The notes under the pieces are model-generated. The model saw only the letters and a program-made list of their open reading frames with translations, was not told the origin of the DNA and did not search any database. 64,000 nucleotides of DNA from Miltoncostaea oceani (GTDB taxonomy: Bacteria; Actinomycetota; Thermoleophilia; Miltoncostaeales; Miltoncostaeaceae), in the NCBI RefSeq assembly GCF_018141545.1, contig NZ_CP064356.1, positions 2,431,001 to 2,495,000 of the forward strand, read 5' to 3'. Below are positions 18,170-26,848 of the stretch, one piece after another (position 1 is the first letter of the stretch; the number at the start of each line of letters is the position of its first letter). Both the position numbers and the translations under genes were made by a program.

Positions 18170-19788
18170 GGGCGGTGATCGACCGACGCCTCCTGATCGG
18201 TGCCCTGGCGGCACTGGTCGTCTGCGGCACCGCCCTCGGAATCGCCGCCCGCGACGCCGGGCAGGAGCGCTGGCGCGCGGAGACCACGGTGACGGTCGAG
18301 GACGACGGCTCGCGCTCGTGGGAGGAGATCGGTCGTGCCACCGTCGCCCTCATGCAGTCCGACGCGGTGAGGGACCGCGCGGCGGCGGAGGCGCGGATCG
18401 GGGCGGACACCGTCGCCGGACGCACGACGGCGGATTCGTCCTACCTCGACTGGCGCGACGTCACGGTCGGCGCCACCGGCCGCGATCGGGCGGGGAGCGT
18501 CGCCCTGCTGTCCGCCCTCGTCTCCGCCGCCGAGGCGGCGAGCCCCCCGCAACTCCGGTGGAGCACCGGCCCGACGGGTGCCACGCGCGACGACCCCCCG
18601 CTGCCCCTGCTCGGGCTCCTCGCCCTTGTCGGCACCGTATCTGCCGGCGCGGCCGCGGCGTTCCTGGCGCATGCGACGCGTGCGACGGGCACCGGCCGGG
18701 TGCTCGCGGCGGCCGCGACCGCCGCGTGCGCGCTCGCGGCCCTGGTGTGCGCCGGCGCCCTCACCTCCGGCGACCCGTCATGGTTCGCCCTCAACGTCGC
18801 CCTCGCACCGTTGATCGCCGTCGGGGTCGGCCTCGCAGCCGAACGCGTCACGAGTGGTGCCCTCATCGCCGCGCTCGCCGGCCTCCTCGCAGCCCTGGCG
18901 GTCTGGTCGTCCGTGATCTGGTTGAGCGGCAGTGAGACGTCGGTCGGTGTGTCCCTCGGCGACGGCGTCGAGCGACGCATCTTCCCGTCGTCCTTCGGGC
19001 ACCCCGGCCATTACGGGGCCGCGCTCGCGATGCTGCTGCCGTTCGCCGTGGCAGGGTCGTGGAACGGGCCCCGCCTGCGGCGGGGACTGTTCGTCGTCGC
19101 AGCGGTGGTCGGGGTCATGGCCATCGCGCTGACGTACGCCCGGGCCGCGTGGATCGCCGCGCTGGTCGGGGCGTTCATCGCCCTGCCGACCGTGCGGGCG
19201 CGCCTGATCACCGCGGGCGCCGGGATCGTGGTCGTCGCCCCGCTCCTCCCACTGCTCGCCGACCGTGCCACCACGTCCGACTGGACCGACAACGTCCGGC
19301 TGGACATCTGGGGTCGCGCACTCGAGATCGTCGCCGCGCATCCGTTCCTCGGCGTGGGTGTCGGGGGGTTCGGTCGCTACGCGGAACCGGTCTTCCTCCC
19401 GTTCTCGGCGGTGCGCCCCGGACACGCCCACAACCTCTTCCTCAACGTCGCCGCGGAGTCCGGCGTGCCGGCGCTCGCGGCACTGCTCGCCGGCCTCGTG
19501 TGCCTGTCACTGGCACTCGCGCGGGGCCTCCGCCGGAGGGCGGACGGATCCGGGGTACCGGCGGTGGTCGATGCCGCACTCGCGCGGGCGTCCCTGGGGG
19601 CCCTCGCCGCGATCGTCGTCGCCGGGCTCCTCGACGTCGCCGTGTACCAGCGCTACACCCTCGTCCTCGCCGGCATCGTGGCGGGTGCGGGGGCGGTGGG
19701 GGCTGCACGTCTGGCCGGTCGCGCGGACCCCTCCCGCCCCGGACGGGACGCCTCGTCCGATGACCGCGCGATGGCGGGGTCGCGGTGA
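18166..19788 (+). CDS. Wzz-like domain fused to O-antigen ligase/polymerase
   Basis: A 540-residue protein, GTG 18166 overlapping the previous stop (GTGA). Residues 1-about 165 look like a reduced chain-length regulator: helix (RRLLIGALAALVVCGTALGI), a small exported part with a beta start (WRAETTVTVEDDG), and a second helix (LPLLGLLALVGTVSAGAAAA). The rest is a ten-or-so-helix Wzy_C/ligase domain with the loop motifs NVRLDIWGRALEIVAAHPFL, GVGVGGFGRYAE and HAHNLFLNVAAESGVPALAA. It is the third polymerase-like protein of the locus. The Wzz call rests on topology and position only, so confidence in that half is low. Confidence 0.78.
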   Translation: MRAVIDRRLLIGALAALVVCGTALGIAARDAGQERWRAETTVTVEDDGSRSWEEIGRATVALMQSDAVRDRAAAEARIGADTVAGRTTADSSYLDWRDVTVGATGRDRAGSVALLSALVSAAEAASPPQLRWSTGPTGATRDDPPLPLLGLLALVGTVSAGAAAAFLAHATRATGTGRVLAAAATAACALAALVCAGALTSGDPSWFALNVALAPLIAVGVGLAAERVTSGALIAALAGLLAALAVWSSVIWLSGSETSVGVSLGDGVERRIFPSSFGHPGHYGAALAMLLPFAVAGSWNGPRLRRGLFVVAAVVGVMAIALTYARAAWIAALVGAFIALPTVRARLITAGAGIVVVAPLLPLLADRATTSDWTDNVRLDIWGRALEIVAAHPFLGVGVGGFGRYAEPVFLPFSAVRPGHAHNLFLNVAAESGVPALAALLAGLVCLSLALARGLRRRADGSGVPAVVDAALARASLGALAAIVVAGLLDVAVYQRYTLVLAGIVAGAGAVGAARLAGRADPSRPGRDASSDDRAMAGSR

Positions 19789-21926
19789 GCGGAGACACCG
19801 CCGAGCGCCCCATCCGGGTCGCCCTGGTCGCCCACGACATCCACTGGGAGGGCGGGATGGAGCGAGCCATGGCCGAGCTCATCTCGACCGCACCTCCGCA
19901 TGTCCGGTTCACGGTGGTCTCGGCGACGTTGGCGCCGGAGCTGCGGCATCTCGTCGAGTGGCGTCGGGTGGATGTGCCACGCCGCCCCTTCCCGGCGAAG
20001 TTCACGGCCTTCTACATCCGGTCGGCCCGGGCGGTCAGGGGGCTCGACGTCGATCTCATCCACACCTGCGGCGCCCTCACCGCCGCGCGGGCCGACCTCG
20101 CGAGCGTCCACTTCTGCCACCACGGCTACGTCCGCGCCGCGCGGATGCTCTCAGCCGGGGGCCCGCCCCTGCGACGCGTCAACACCACCGTGAGCCGCCT
20201 CCTCGCCCTGGCGGCGGAGCGCGTGGCGTACCGCCCGTCCCGGTTGCGCCTCGCCGCCTGCGTGTCGGACGGCGTCGCACGGGAGATGCACGTCGCCTTC
20301 CCGGGGCTCGTCACGGCCATCACGCCGAACGGCGTCGACAGCGCGCACTACCGACCCGACCCGGCGACTCGCGCCGCGGTTCGCGATCAGCACGGCGCGG
20401 GGGCGGCGACCGTCGCACTCTTCGTGGGTGGCGACTGGAACCGCAAGGGACTGCCCATCGCCATCGAGGCCGTCCGGCGGGCACGGCGCGGTGGGAGCGA
20501 CGTCGTCCTCTGGGTCGTGGGGTCCGGCGACGTCGGACGGATGCGCCGTGAGCACGGCGGCGGTGTGGAGGAGGTCGTCACGTTCCTCGGCGCGGTGAAG
20601 GACCCGGCGCCGTTCTACGTCGCCGCCGACGTCCTCGTTCTCCCGAGCCTCTACGAGACGTTCTCACTCGTCGCCCACGAAGCGGCCGCCTGCGGTCTGC
20701 CCGTCGTCGGGACCCGCGTCCACGGTGTGGATGCGCTGGTCACCCGAGGGGAGGGCGGGCTGATGGTCGAGCGCGGCGCGGAGGCGTTCGCGGAAGCCCT
20801 CGTCGCTCTGGCCGAGGACCCCCCCGCCCGCCGACGCCTCGGTGACGCCGGACGCCGCTACGCACACGCGCACCCGTGGCGCGCATCCGTCAGGGCGGTG
20901 ACCGGTGCGTACGACGAATTGGTGCGCAGCGACCGCGGCGACGCAGAGACCCCGGGCGGCGCCCGCCGTCCATCGACGTCCGCCGGCAGCCGATCCGGCA
21001 GCATCGAATCACGGAACGGAACCACCGGACAGCGACAAGGGAGCAGACCGCCGATGGTGGCGAACCGCATGATGACAGGCGTCCGGAGGGCATCCGCCAC
21101 GGTCGGCGCGATGACGGGCGAGGCGCGATCCGCGGTCGCACTCACCGCGGCGGGGCGTTCGCGGGCCCGGCTTCTCACCGACGTCTTCGTCTACCGGGCG
21201 ATACGCGGGCACCTCGTCACCCGATCCGACACCGCGGTGCGAACAGTGACACTGAGGGACGGACAGCGGGTTCGCTATCGCCGGAATCGCGGCGACCTCC
21301 AGAGCTTCCGCGAGGTCTTCTACGATCGTCACTACGAGCCTCTCCCCGGGATGACGGCCCGTACCATCCTCGATGTCGGTGCCAACATCGGCCTGACCTC
21401 CATCTGGCTGGCCCGGCAGTTCCCCGGAGCCGTGATCGTCGCCGTCGAGCCGGCCCCGGACAACGCCGATCTCGTCCGTCAGAACGCCGTGCTCAACGGC
21501 GCGCAGGTCACCGTCGTCGAGGGGGCGGTCGCATGCACGGAGGGGACGACCACGTTCGCCGCGTCCGCGGAGTCGAACCTGGGACGGCTCGCGGAGGGCG
21601 GGGACCTGGTCGTCAGGACGACGACGCTCGCGCGGCTGCTCGACTCGTTCCCCTCGGGTCGCGCCGACATCCTCAAACTCGACGTGGAGGGAGCAGAGGC
21701 GGAGATACTCCTGAACGACGACGGTGCGCTTCAGAGAGTGGGAGCGGTCGCCACCGAGTTCCACCCTCAGGTCACCGGCGTCGCCGACGCCGTTCTCGAG
21801 GAGGCGTTGAGGTCAGCAGGCTTCACCGAGGCGCGGGGACGCGGCCAACTGACCACATGGTGGTGGCGGCCGGAATGGGACTGGGGATCGACGGACCCCC
21901 CGTCGGCAGCCGTCGATGACGGGTGA
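19785..21926 (+). CDS. GT4 glycosyltransferase fused to FkbM-family methyltransferase
   Basis: A 713-residue frame from GTG 19785 (GTGA overlap). Residues 1-about 385 are a GT4 enzyme (RVALVAHDIHWEGGMERAMA, AITPNGVDSAHY, LFVGGDWNRKGLPIAIEA, PSLYETFSLVAHEAAACGLP). Residues about 425-705 are an FkbM SAM-dependent O-methyltransferase (ILDVGANIGLTSIWLARQFP, VAVEPAPDNADLVRQN, DILKLDVEGAEAEILL). The join (about 386-423) is Ser/Arg/Gly-rich and reads like translated intergenic DNA. AAGGGAG at 21037-21043 followed by ATG 21054 (residue 424) could start a separate methyltransferase. Either this is a true fusion, or the GT4 stop codon has been lost or hidden by a sequence error. Confidence 0.8.
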   Translation: MSGDTAERPIRVALVAHDIHWEGGMERAMAELISTAPPHVRFTVVSATLAPELRHLVEWRRVDVPRRPFPAKFTAFYIRSARAVRGLDVDLIHTCGALTAARADLASVHFCHHGYVRAARMLSAGGPPLRRVNTTVSRLLALAAERVAYRPSRLRLAACVSDGVAREMHVAFPGLVTAITPNGVDSAHYRPDPATRAAVRDQHGAGAATVALFVGGDWNRKGLPIAIEAVRRARRGGSDVVLWVVGSGDVGRMRREHGGGVEEVVTFLGAVKDPAPFYVAADVLVLPSLYETFSLVAHEAAACGLPVVGTRVHGVDALVTRGEGGLMVERGAEAFAEALVALAEDPPARRRLGDAGRRYAHAHPWRASVRAVTGAYDELVRSDRGDAETPGGARRPSTSAGSRSGSIESRNGTTGQRQGSRPPMVANRMMTGVRRASATVGAMTGEARSAVALTAAGRSRARLLTDVFVYRAIRGHLVTRSDTAVRTVTLRDGQRVRYRRNRGDLQSFREVFYDRHYEPLPGMTARTILDVGANIGLTSIWLARQFPGAVIVAVEPAPDNADLVRQNAVLNGAQVTVVEGAVACTEGTTTFAASAESNLGRLAEGGDLVVRTTTLARLLDSFPSGRADILKLDVEGAEAEILLNDDGALQRVGAVATEFHPQVTGVADAVLEEALRSAGFTEARGRGQLTTWWWRPEWDWGSTDPPSAAVDDG

Positions 21927-21952
21927 GCGACGACGTCGAGTGGAACGGTCCG

Positions 21953-24736
21953 TCAGCGACCGAGGGTGATCATCCGCGGCGAGTCGGTGAGTGGGACCTC
22001 CATGTGCAGCGTTCCCGCCGCACAGCCGATCACGGCGACCGGGACGGCAGCGCCGTCGAGCGGGTCGACCGCAGTCGCTGTGACCGGGCACGTCTCGACG
22101 CCACCTAGTCGGATGCGGTAGGTCTCCGGCGGGAGGTCGTAGCGGCGAGGATCGTCGACCGCAGCCGCCGAGTCGTAGACGCGCGTCAGGTCGCGGCTCA
22201 TGACGTAGGCCGCGACGAGGTGGGAGCCGTCGTCGAGCTGGAACGGCAACACCGTTGCGACGTCGCGGTCGTAGAGCGTCGGGTGCGCACTCGATCCGTC
22301 GCCCGTGAACTGGCGCCGTCCCGCGTAGTCCCCGACCGCCAGCAACTGGAGGGGGCGTGGGCGTGTGAACGCCTCAGTGCCGTCGAGCGTGGCCGCGAGG
22401 CGGCGCGTCGCGGCCATCGTGGCTCCGCCCTGGGCGGTGCCGGGATAGGCGCCGGCGCCCGCCGTCACGGCCGCGTAGAAGGCCGGGGACACCAGCGCGT
22501 ACTCGCCGCCGTTGGGGGCGGCCGCGAACATGTGGACGGCGGTCACGCCCTTGTGCGCGAACGCCACCAACGAACGCAGCGCCACCTTCGCCTGGTACCG
22601 CTCGCGGGCCGCCGGCGACACCGTGGAGCCGGGGACGAGGTTGAGCTCGGTGATCCAGGTCTCGGGCGCCACTGACCCGGCGGGGGCCGTGAGCCGACCG
22701 TGGGGCGTCCCGTACACGCTGGTCGTCAGCGGCGACAGGTCGCGGACCAGGTGCTCCGTGGCGATGCCTGAGAGGAAGTACTCGGGGAAGTGACTCGTGT
22801 ACGAGGGGATGAACGCGTCGCGCCACGCCCCGCCGGCGTCCTGCGACCCCTCGGGGACGCCGAAGGCGTTCACGGGACGGACGCCGTTGTGGCGCGCCTC
22901 GCCCGGGAACACGATCCGGGGCGGATAGGGGTGCTTGTCGTTGGCCGTGAGCCCGGGGGGGCTCGTCGCGCCCGAGTCCCAGGGGCGCTGGTTCGCGAAG
23001 CCGTTGCCGATGCCGACCCCCGGCGCGGCGGTGCCTCCACGGATCGCCGCGACCGTGCGCTCCAGGATGGCGCGGGTCGTGTCGTTCATGGGCGATCCGA
23101 CACCCGTGTCGATCGTCGGCGTGTAGTAGCGGTCGATGTCGAGGAAATCCGAGCCGAACGAGAGCTCGTTCCAGACCTCGACGTCGAACGCCTCGTTCCC
23201 CAACACGGCGCGCGCCTCGCGCAGCACGACATCGACGTACGCCTGCCAGCCGGCGAGCGTCGCCTCGAACCGGGGGTTCGGTGACCCGTCGGCGAGCCTC
23301 GGGCGCGAGAACGGGGCGAACCGGAGCGTCGAGCCCGGGTGCGGGCCCGCCGCGAGCGCCACGGGGAGGGGACGCGAGAGCGTGGCGAGGCCCGAGGAAT
23401 CGACCGCCGTGATGATCACGTCGGCGGCGCGCCACCGCCCCAGATCGTCGAAGCCCGTGAGCCCGGGGCGCACGAGGGCGGCGCTGGCGGCGTCGAGGCG
23501 CACCTGGCGGTCGCCGGCCACGGCGGGGGCCGTCGTGACGAGCGACACATCCTTGGTCGGCGCGGGCAGCCCGTGATGGCTGTTCAACAGGATCAGGGGA
23601 CGGATCCCGTTGTCCCGAAGGGCGCGCAGGAGCGTGCGGTGGCGCTCCGCGCGCCACAGCGTCGACGGGTCGTCGTAGGAGACCTCCCCCCAACCGATCT
23701 CGATCCGCGCGCGGCGGAACCCACTGTCGCTCAACAGCCGCGCGGTGGCCGCGGCGCGTTCGGGCGCGACGTTGAAGTTGATGCCCATCGCGTTCCGCAG
23801 CCGCGACGCCGGGGGAGTGTCGAGGTAGCCACGCCAGGGCTGGATCCAGTGTGAGCGGTAGCCGAAGGCGAGGACCGTCTGGTTCCAGGGTGAGATGGGG
23901 TTCTCGACCATGGTCAGCGTCCCCGACGCGGGCGGAGGCGCAGGGGCCGGCGCAGGGGCAGGGTCAGGGGCGGGCGCGGGTGCCGGCGCCGGAGGGGGCG
24001 GAGGGGGCAACACGGTGACGGGGGCGCTCGCCGACCGGCGCGGGGAGGTCGTGGTCGTCGCGCCGATCGTGCTGGTCCGCGCGGCCCCCGGCGCCGTGTA
24101 CACACCGGCGGTGCTGATGCGTCCGACGGTCGTGTTGCCGCCGGCGATCCCGTCCACCGTCCACTGCACCGACGTCCGCTGACCGCCGAGGTACGCCGAG
24201 AAGGTGGCCGTCCCGTTCGCGGCGACCTTCGCGCCCGTCGGCGACAGCGTCAGAGTGCTCCCCGACTTCGCCGTCAGGTGGGACGTCACACTCGTGGCCG
24301 AGTAGCGGACCGTCACGTTCGGCGCCGACCGGACGCGCAACTCGATCGCGCTGCCGGAGTGGCGGGCCCGGAGGGTCATCGTCGCACGCGAGGCGCCGCG
24401 GGTGGCGGTCGAACGCCGCACGACCGATGCACGCACCCGCCCGTCGAATCGCTCGACGAGGGCCACCGACACCGGGCCACGCGCGAGAGGCGCGCGGGTG
24501 CGGACGACGAGTCGGACTCGGTAGAGGTCGTCGGCCTGCGCGTTGGTCTCCAGCGTACGAACGACGGTGCGCGCCGCCTCGGCGGCCGGGGTGGCGACCG
24601 TGGACGCGGAGGGGGCGGCCGAGGCAGGCCCCATGGCGACGAGGACGAGGCCGGCGCAGGCGAGCGCGACGACCGTCAGGTGGGATGACCCGACGGCGCG
24701 GCGGCGCGCGCCACGGCGGGACGTGGCGAGCAACAT
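21953..24736 (-). CDS. large secreted clan GH-A-like glycosidase with Ig-like domain
   Basis: A 927-residue exported protein. Signal peptide with a long basic n-region (RRGARRRAVG then LTVVALACAGLVLVAMGPAS). Residues about 60-150: beta-rich domain. About 155-245: Ig-like (Big_2-type) domain (SGSTLTLSPTGAKVAANGTA). About 247-275: Pro/Ala linker. About 290-927: glycosidase with WNELSFGSDFLDID (acid/base Glu, about 523) and TWITELNLVPGS (nucleophile Glu, about 695), and a C-terminal beta domain. It is convergent with block A, 26 bp from the GT4-FkbM stop. With the enzyme at 2333 it brackets block A; both may cut or remodel its product. No Shine-Dalgarno or clear -10 is visible before the ATG. 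Confidence 0.8.
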   Translation of the reverse strand: MLLATSRRGARRRAVGSSHLTVVALACAGLVLVAMGPASAAPSASTVATPAAEAARTVVRTLETNAQADDLYRVRLVVRTRAPLARGPVSVALVERFDGRVRASVVRRSTATRGASRATMTLRARHSGSAIELRVRSAPNVTVRYSATSVTSHLTAKSGSTLTLSPTGAKVAANGTATFSAYLGGQRTSVQWTVDGIAGGNTTVGRISTAGVYTAPGAARTSTIGATTTTSPRRSASAPVTVLPPPPPPAPAPAPAPDPAPAPAPAPPPASGTLTMVENPISPWNQTVLAFGYRSHWIQPWRGYLDTPPASRLRNAMGINFNVAPERAAATARLLSDSGFRRARIEIGWGEVSYDDPSTLWRAERHRTLLRALRDNGIRPLILLNSHHGLPAPTKDVSLVTTAPAVAGDRQVRLDAASAALVRPGLTGFDDLGRWRAADVIITAVDSSGLATLSRPLPVALAAGPHPGSTLRFAPFSRPRLADGSPNPRFEATLAGWQAYVDVVLREARAVLGNEAFDVEVWNELSFGSDFLDIDRYYTPTIDTGVGSPMNDTTRAILERTVAAIRGGTAAPGVGIGNGFANQRPWDSGATSPPGLTANDKHPYPPRIVFPGEARHNGVRPVNAFGVPEGSQDAGGAWRDAFIPSYTSHFPEYFLSGIATEHLVRDLSPLTTSVYGTPHGRLTAPAGSVAPETWITELNLVPGSTVSPAARERYQAKVALRSLVAFAHKGVTAVHMFAAAPNGGEYALVSPAFYAAVTAGAGAYPGTAQGGATMAATRRLAATLDGTEAFTRPRPLQLLAVGDYAGRRQFTGDGSSAHPTLYDRDVATVLPFQLDDGSHLVAAYVMSRDLTRVYDSAAAVDDPRRYDLPPETYRIRLGGVETCPVTATAVDPLDGAAVPVAVIGCAAGTLHMEVPLTDSPRMITLGR

Positions 24737-24910
24737 GGGAGGAGTCCGTTCCGGTGAGCGCGGGTGGGCACCGTGCGCTTGGGGGGCCCGATGACGCGAC
24801 CCCGACGATCACCGAATACATCGACACGCCGCTCCAGGGGCTTGATGCCCCCGGGCCACTTCCTGGGTTCACCGCTCGATCACCCCTCGAGGTGGCGCGT
24901 GACCGCGCGC

Positions 24911-24933
24911 ATCGCCGAGCCCCCTCCGGCGAT
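24911..24933 (-). terminator. possible terminator hairpin
   Basis: ATCGCCG and CGGCGAT form a perfect 7-bp stem with a 9-nt loop, 30 bp past the stop of the methyltransferase at 24963. No U-tract follows, so the call is tentative. The rest of the 226-bp gap 24737-24962 shows nothing clear. Confidence 0.4.
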
Positions 24934-24962
24934 CGGTCACCGGCCCCCGCACACCCCATCCG

Positions 24963-25775
24963 TCAGGCGGGGCGGGCCCGCCCGGTGCGTGAGATGTCCG
25001 CGGCGAGGCGCGCGGCCTCCTCGTCGTCGAGCATGCGATGCCCGAACGAGGGCGCGCCGGCCCGGGCGACGACGGTCGTCGCGAGTGCCTCCCGGTAGAC
25101 CTCCTGCGGCGCGAACCCGGCGAGCCGCATCAGGGCGGTCAGGGCACTCGGCGTGAGACCCCAGAACCAGTTTCCGTAACCCTCGTCGTCCTCGAAGGGC
25201 GTGGTGATCCCGAGTTGCGCCGCCATGCCGAGACGCCGGAGGCTCCACAACCTCCGCTGGTCCTCGTCGAGATGGGGCCAGAAGACCGCCATCCCCCTCA
25301 CGCCCCCGACCTCGGGGATCGTCGAGGAACGGAGGATCAAGGTGCCGGTGCACAGGCGCCGCAACGCGACGAGGAGCAGGTACGGGGCGGGATGGTGGTA
25401 CAGGACCCCCGCGCACAAGACGACGTCGGTCTCCCCCACCCGCTCCACCGTCCCCGCCGAGCCGATGTCCCCCAACACGAACTCGACACGCGACCCCGTG
25501 CGCTCCCGCCGCTCCGAGAACTCCGGGGTCGGCCCGAAGACATCGATGCCCGTCACCCGAGTCGCGCCGGCCGCCTCCGCAACGAACGAGTACTCGCCGT
25601 TGACGCCCCACATGCACCCGACGTCCGCGAACGTGCGACCGGGGGCGTGGGCCCGGACGAGGTCCGGCAGCATCGCGTAGCTGCCGACGCGGCCGCCGCG
25701 CGCCGCGTGCCAGCGCCGCCATGCGAACGCCCCGGGACGGGTCGTGATCACGCGCACCTTGAGCCGGTAGAGCAC
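24963..25775 (-). CDS. class I SAM-dependent methyltransferase
   Basis: A 270-residue Rossmann-fold methyltransferase. Motif I is GRTFADVGCMWGVNGEYSFV, followed by RVTGIDVFG (acidic SAM-ribose residue), FVLGDIG and the post-II segment ETDVVLCAGVLYHHPAPYLL. The C-terminal half (YGNWFWGLTPSALTALMRLA) resembles sugar or lipid O-methyltransferases from glycan loci. Start chosen at GTG 25775 because a TACAAT -10 lies seven bases upstream; a longer frame from 25823 would run through that promoter. Monocistronic and divergent from a GT2 gene. Confidence 0.85.
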   Translation of the reverse strand: MLYRLKVRVITTRPGAFAWRRWHAARGGRVGSYAMLPDLVRAHAPGRTFADVGCMWGVNGEYSFVAEAAGATRVTGIDVFGPTPEFSERRERTGSRVEFVLGDIGSAGTVERVGETDVVLCAGVLYHHPAPYLLLVALRRLCTGTLILRSSTIPEVGGVRGMAVFWPHLDEDQRRLWSLRRLGMAAQLGITTPFEDDEGYGNWFWGLTPSALTALMRLAGFAPQEVYREALATTVVARAGAPSFGHRMLDDEEAARLAADISRTGRARPA

Positions 25776-25782
25776 GAGACGG

Positions 25783-25792
25783 ATTGTAGGGT
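25783..25792. promoter_or_regulatory. overlapping divergent -10 elements
   Basis: TACAAT reads leftward (25788 to 25783), seven bases before the methyltransferase GTG at 25775, so that mRNA would be leaderless. TAGGGT reads rightward (25787-25792) and would give a leader of about 65 nt for the GT2 gene at 25865, which has AGGTGG before its ATG. The two hexamers share the TA step at 25787-25788. Confidence 0.5.
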
Positions 25793-25864
25793 CTGCGGAC
25801 GCCCACGCCGCCGCCCACGCCACGGGTGTGGGATCGACCGGACAACGCCTCGGCAGGTGGCCGG

Positions 25865-26845
25865 ATGGAGATCGACATCGTCATCTGCACCTACAACCGG
25901 GCGACGGTGCTCGCGGAGGTGCTCGACGCCCTCGCCGTCCAGCGCGTCCCCCCCGGGATGACCTGGTCGGTGGTCGTCGTCGACAACAACTCGACGGACG
26001 CGACGGCGGAGCTGGTGCAGCGACACGTCGCGGCGGGGGCGATCCCCGGGTTGCGCCGCGTCGTGGAACACACGCAGGGGCTGACCCACGCCCGTCTGCG
26101 CGGTGTCCGGTCCACCCACGCGGACTGGATCGCCTTCGTCGACGACGACTGCATCCTGGACGACACCTGGGTTGCGGAGGCGACGCGGTTCGCCTCCACA
26201 CACCCCGAGTGCGGCGCCTTCGGGAGCCGGGTGATCCTGCGCTGGGAGCGGGAGCCCGAGCCCGTCATCGCGCGCTATGGCTGGGCGCTCGCCGAGCAGG
26301 ACCAAGGCGACGGCGAACGACGGGTCACCGGTGTCGCGGGGGCCGGCATGGTCGTGAGGCGCGAGGCGCTGACGCACTCGCGGTGGCTCGAGCGGCCGGA
26401 GCTCGACGACCGCGTCGGCGCACGGCTCGTCTCCGGTGGCGACGTCGAGATCGCCGCCCGCGTCGCCGGCGCGGGATACGAGCTCTGGTACGCCGGGCGC
26501 TGCCGCCTGTGGCACCTGATCCCCGCGCAGCGCACGCGCCGGCGCTACGTCGCCGCGGTCGTGCGCGGACTCGGGGCGTCATCGGTCTACGGTCAGGCGC
26601 TCGCGGGTCCCCGTTCGGAGGGGGCTTGGGCACGGGGCGCCGCCCGTGACCTCGGCCGCGACGCGGCGACGCTGTCCCGCCACGCCACCCGCGCCCTGAT
26701 GCGCCGACGCGGGCTCACCGACCTGGCGATGGATGCGAACTGGTTCGCGGGCCGGGCGTCGGGTCTCTGGGGACTCGCCCGCGGCGGTCGCGCACGGAGG
26801 GCCCGGCTGCTCGGGATCGCCGCGCCCCGGACGAGGCGCGTCTGA
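25865..26845 (+). CDS. GT2 glycosyltransferase
   Basis: A 326-residue GT-A enzyme. ATG 25865 is preceded by AGGTGG at 5-nt spacing. Motifs: IDIVICTYNRATVLAEVLDA, VVVDNNSTDATAEL, HADWIAFVDDDCILDDTWV (DDD metal site), then a VTGVAGAGMVVRREAL segment and SGGDVEIAARVAGAGYELW (ED-like catalytic region). The Arg-rich C-terminus could sit on the membrane. It converges with the Wzt gene, with only 3 bp between stops. Confidence 0.88.
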   Translation: MEIDIVICTYNRATVLAEVLDALAVQRVPPGMTWSVVVVDNNSTDATAELVQRHVAAGAIPGLRRVVEHTQGLTHARLRGVRSTHADWIAFVDDDCILDDTWVAEATRFASTHPECGAFGSRVILRWEREPEPVIARYGWALAEQDQGDGERRVTGVAGAGMVVRREALTHSRWLERPELDDRVGARLVSGGDVEIAARVAGAGYELWYAGRCRLWHLIPAQRTRRRYVAAVVRGLGASSVYGQALAGPRSEGAWARGAARDLGRDAATLSRHATRALMRRRGLTDLAMDANWFAGRASGLWGLARGGRARRARLLGIAAPRTRRV

Positions 26846-26848
26846 CCG

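Noticed and set aside
23925-24010. Repetitive GGGGC/CAGG sequence as a DNA repeat or CRISPR-like array
   Set aside because: It encodes the Pro/Ala linker of the glycosidase at 21953. No spaced palindromic repeats or cas genes occur in the window.
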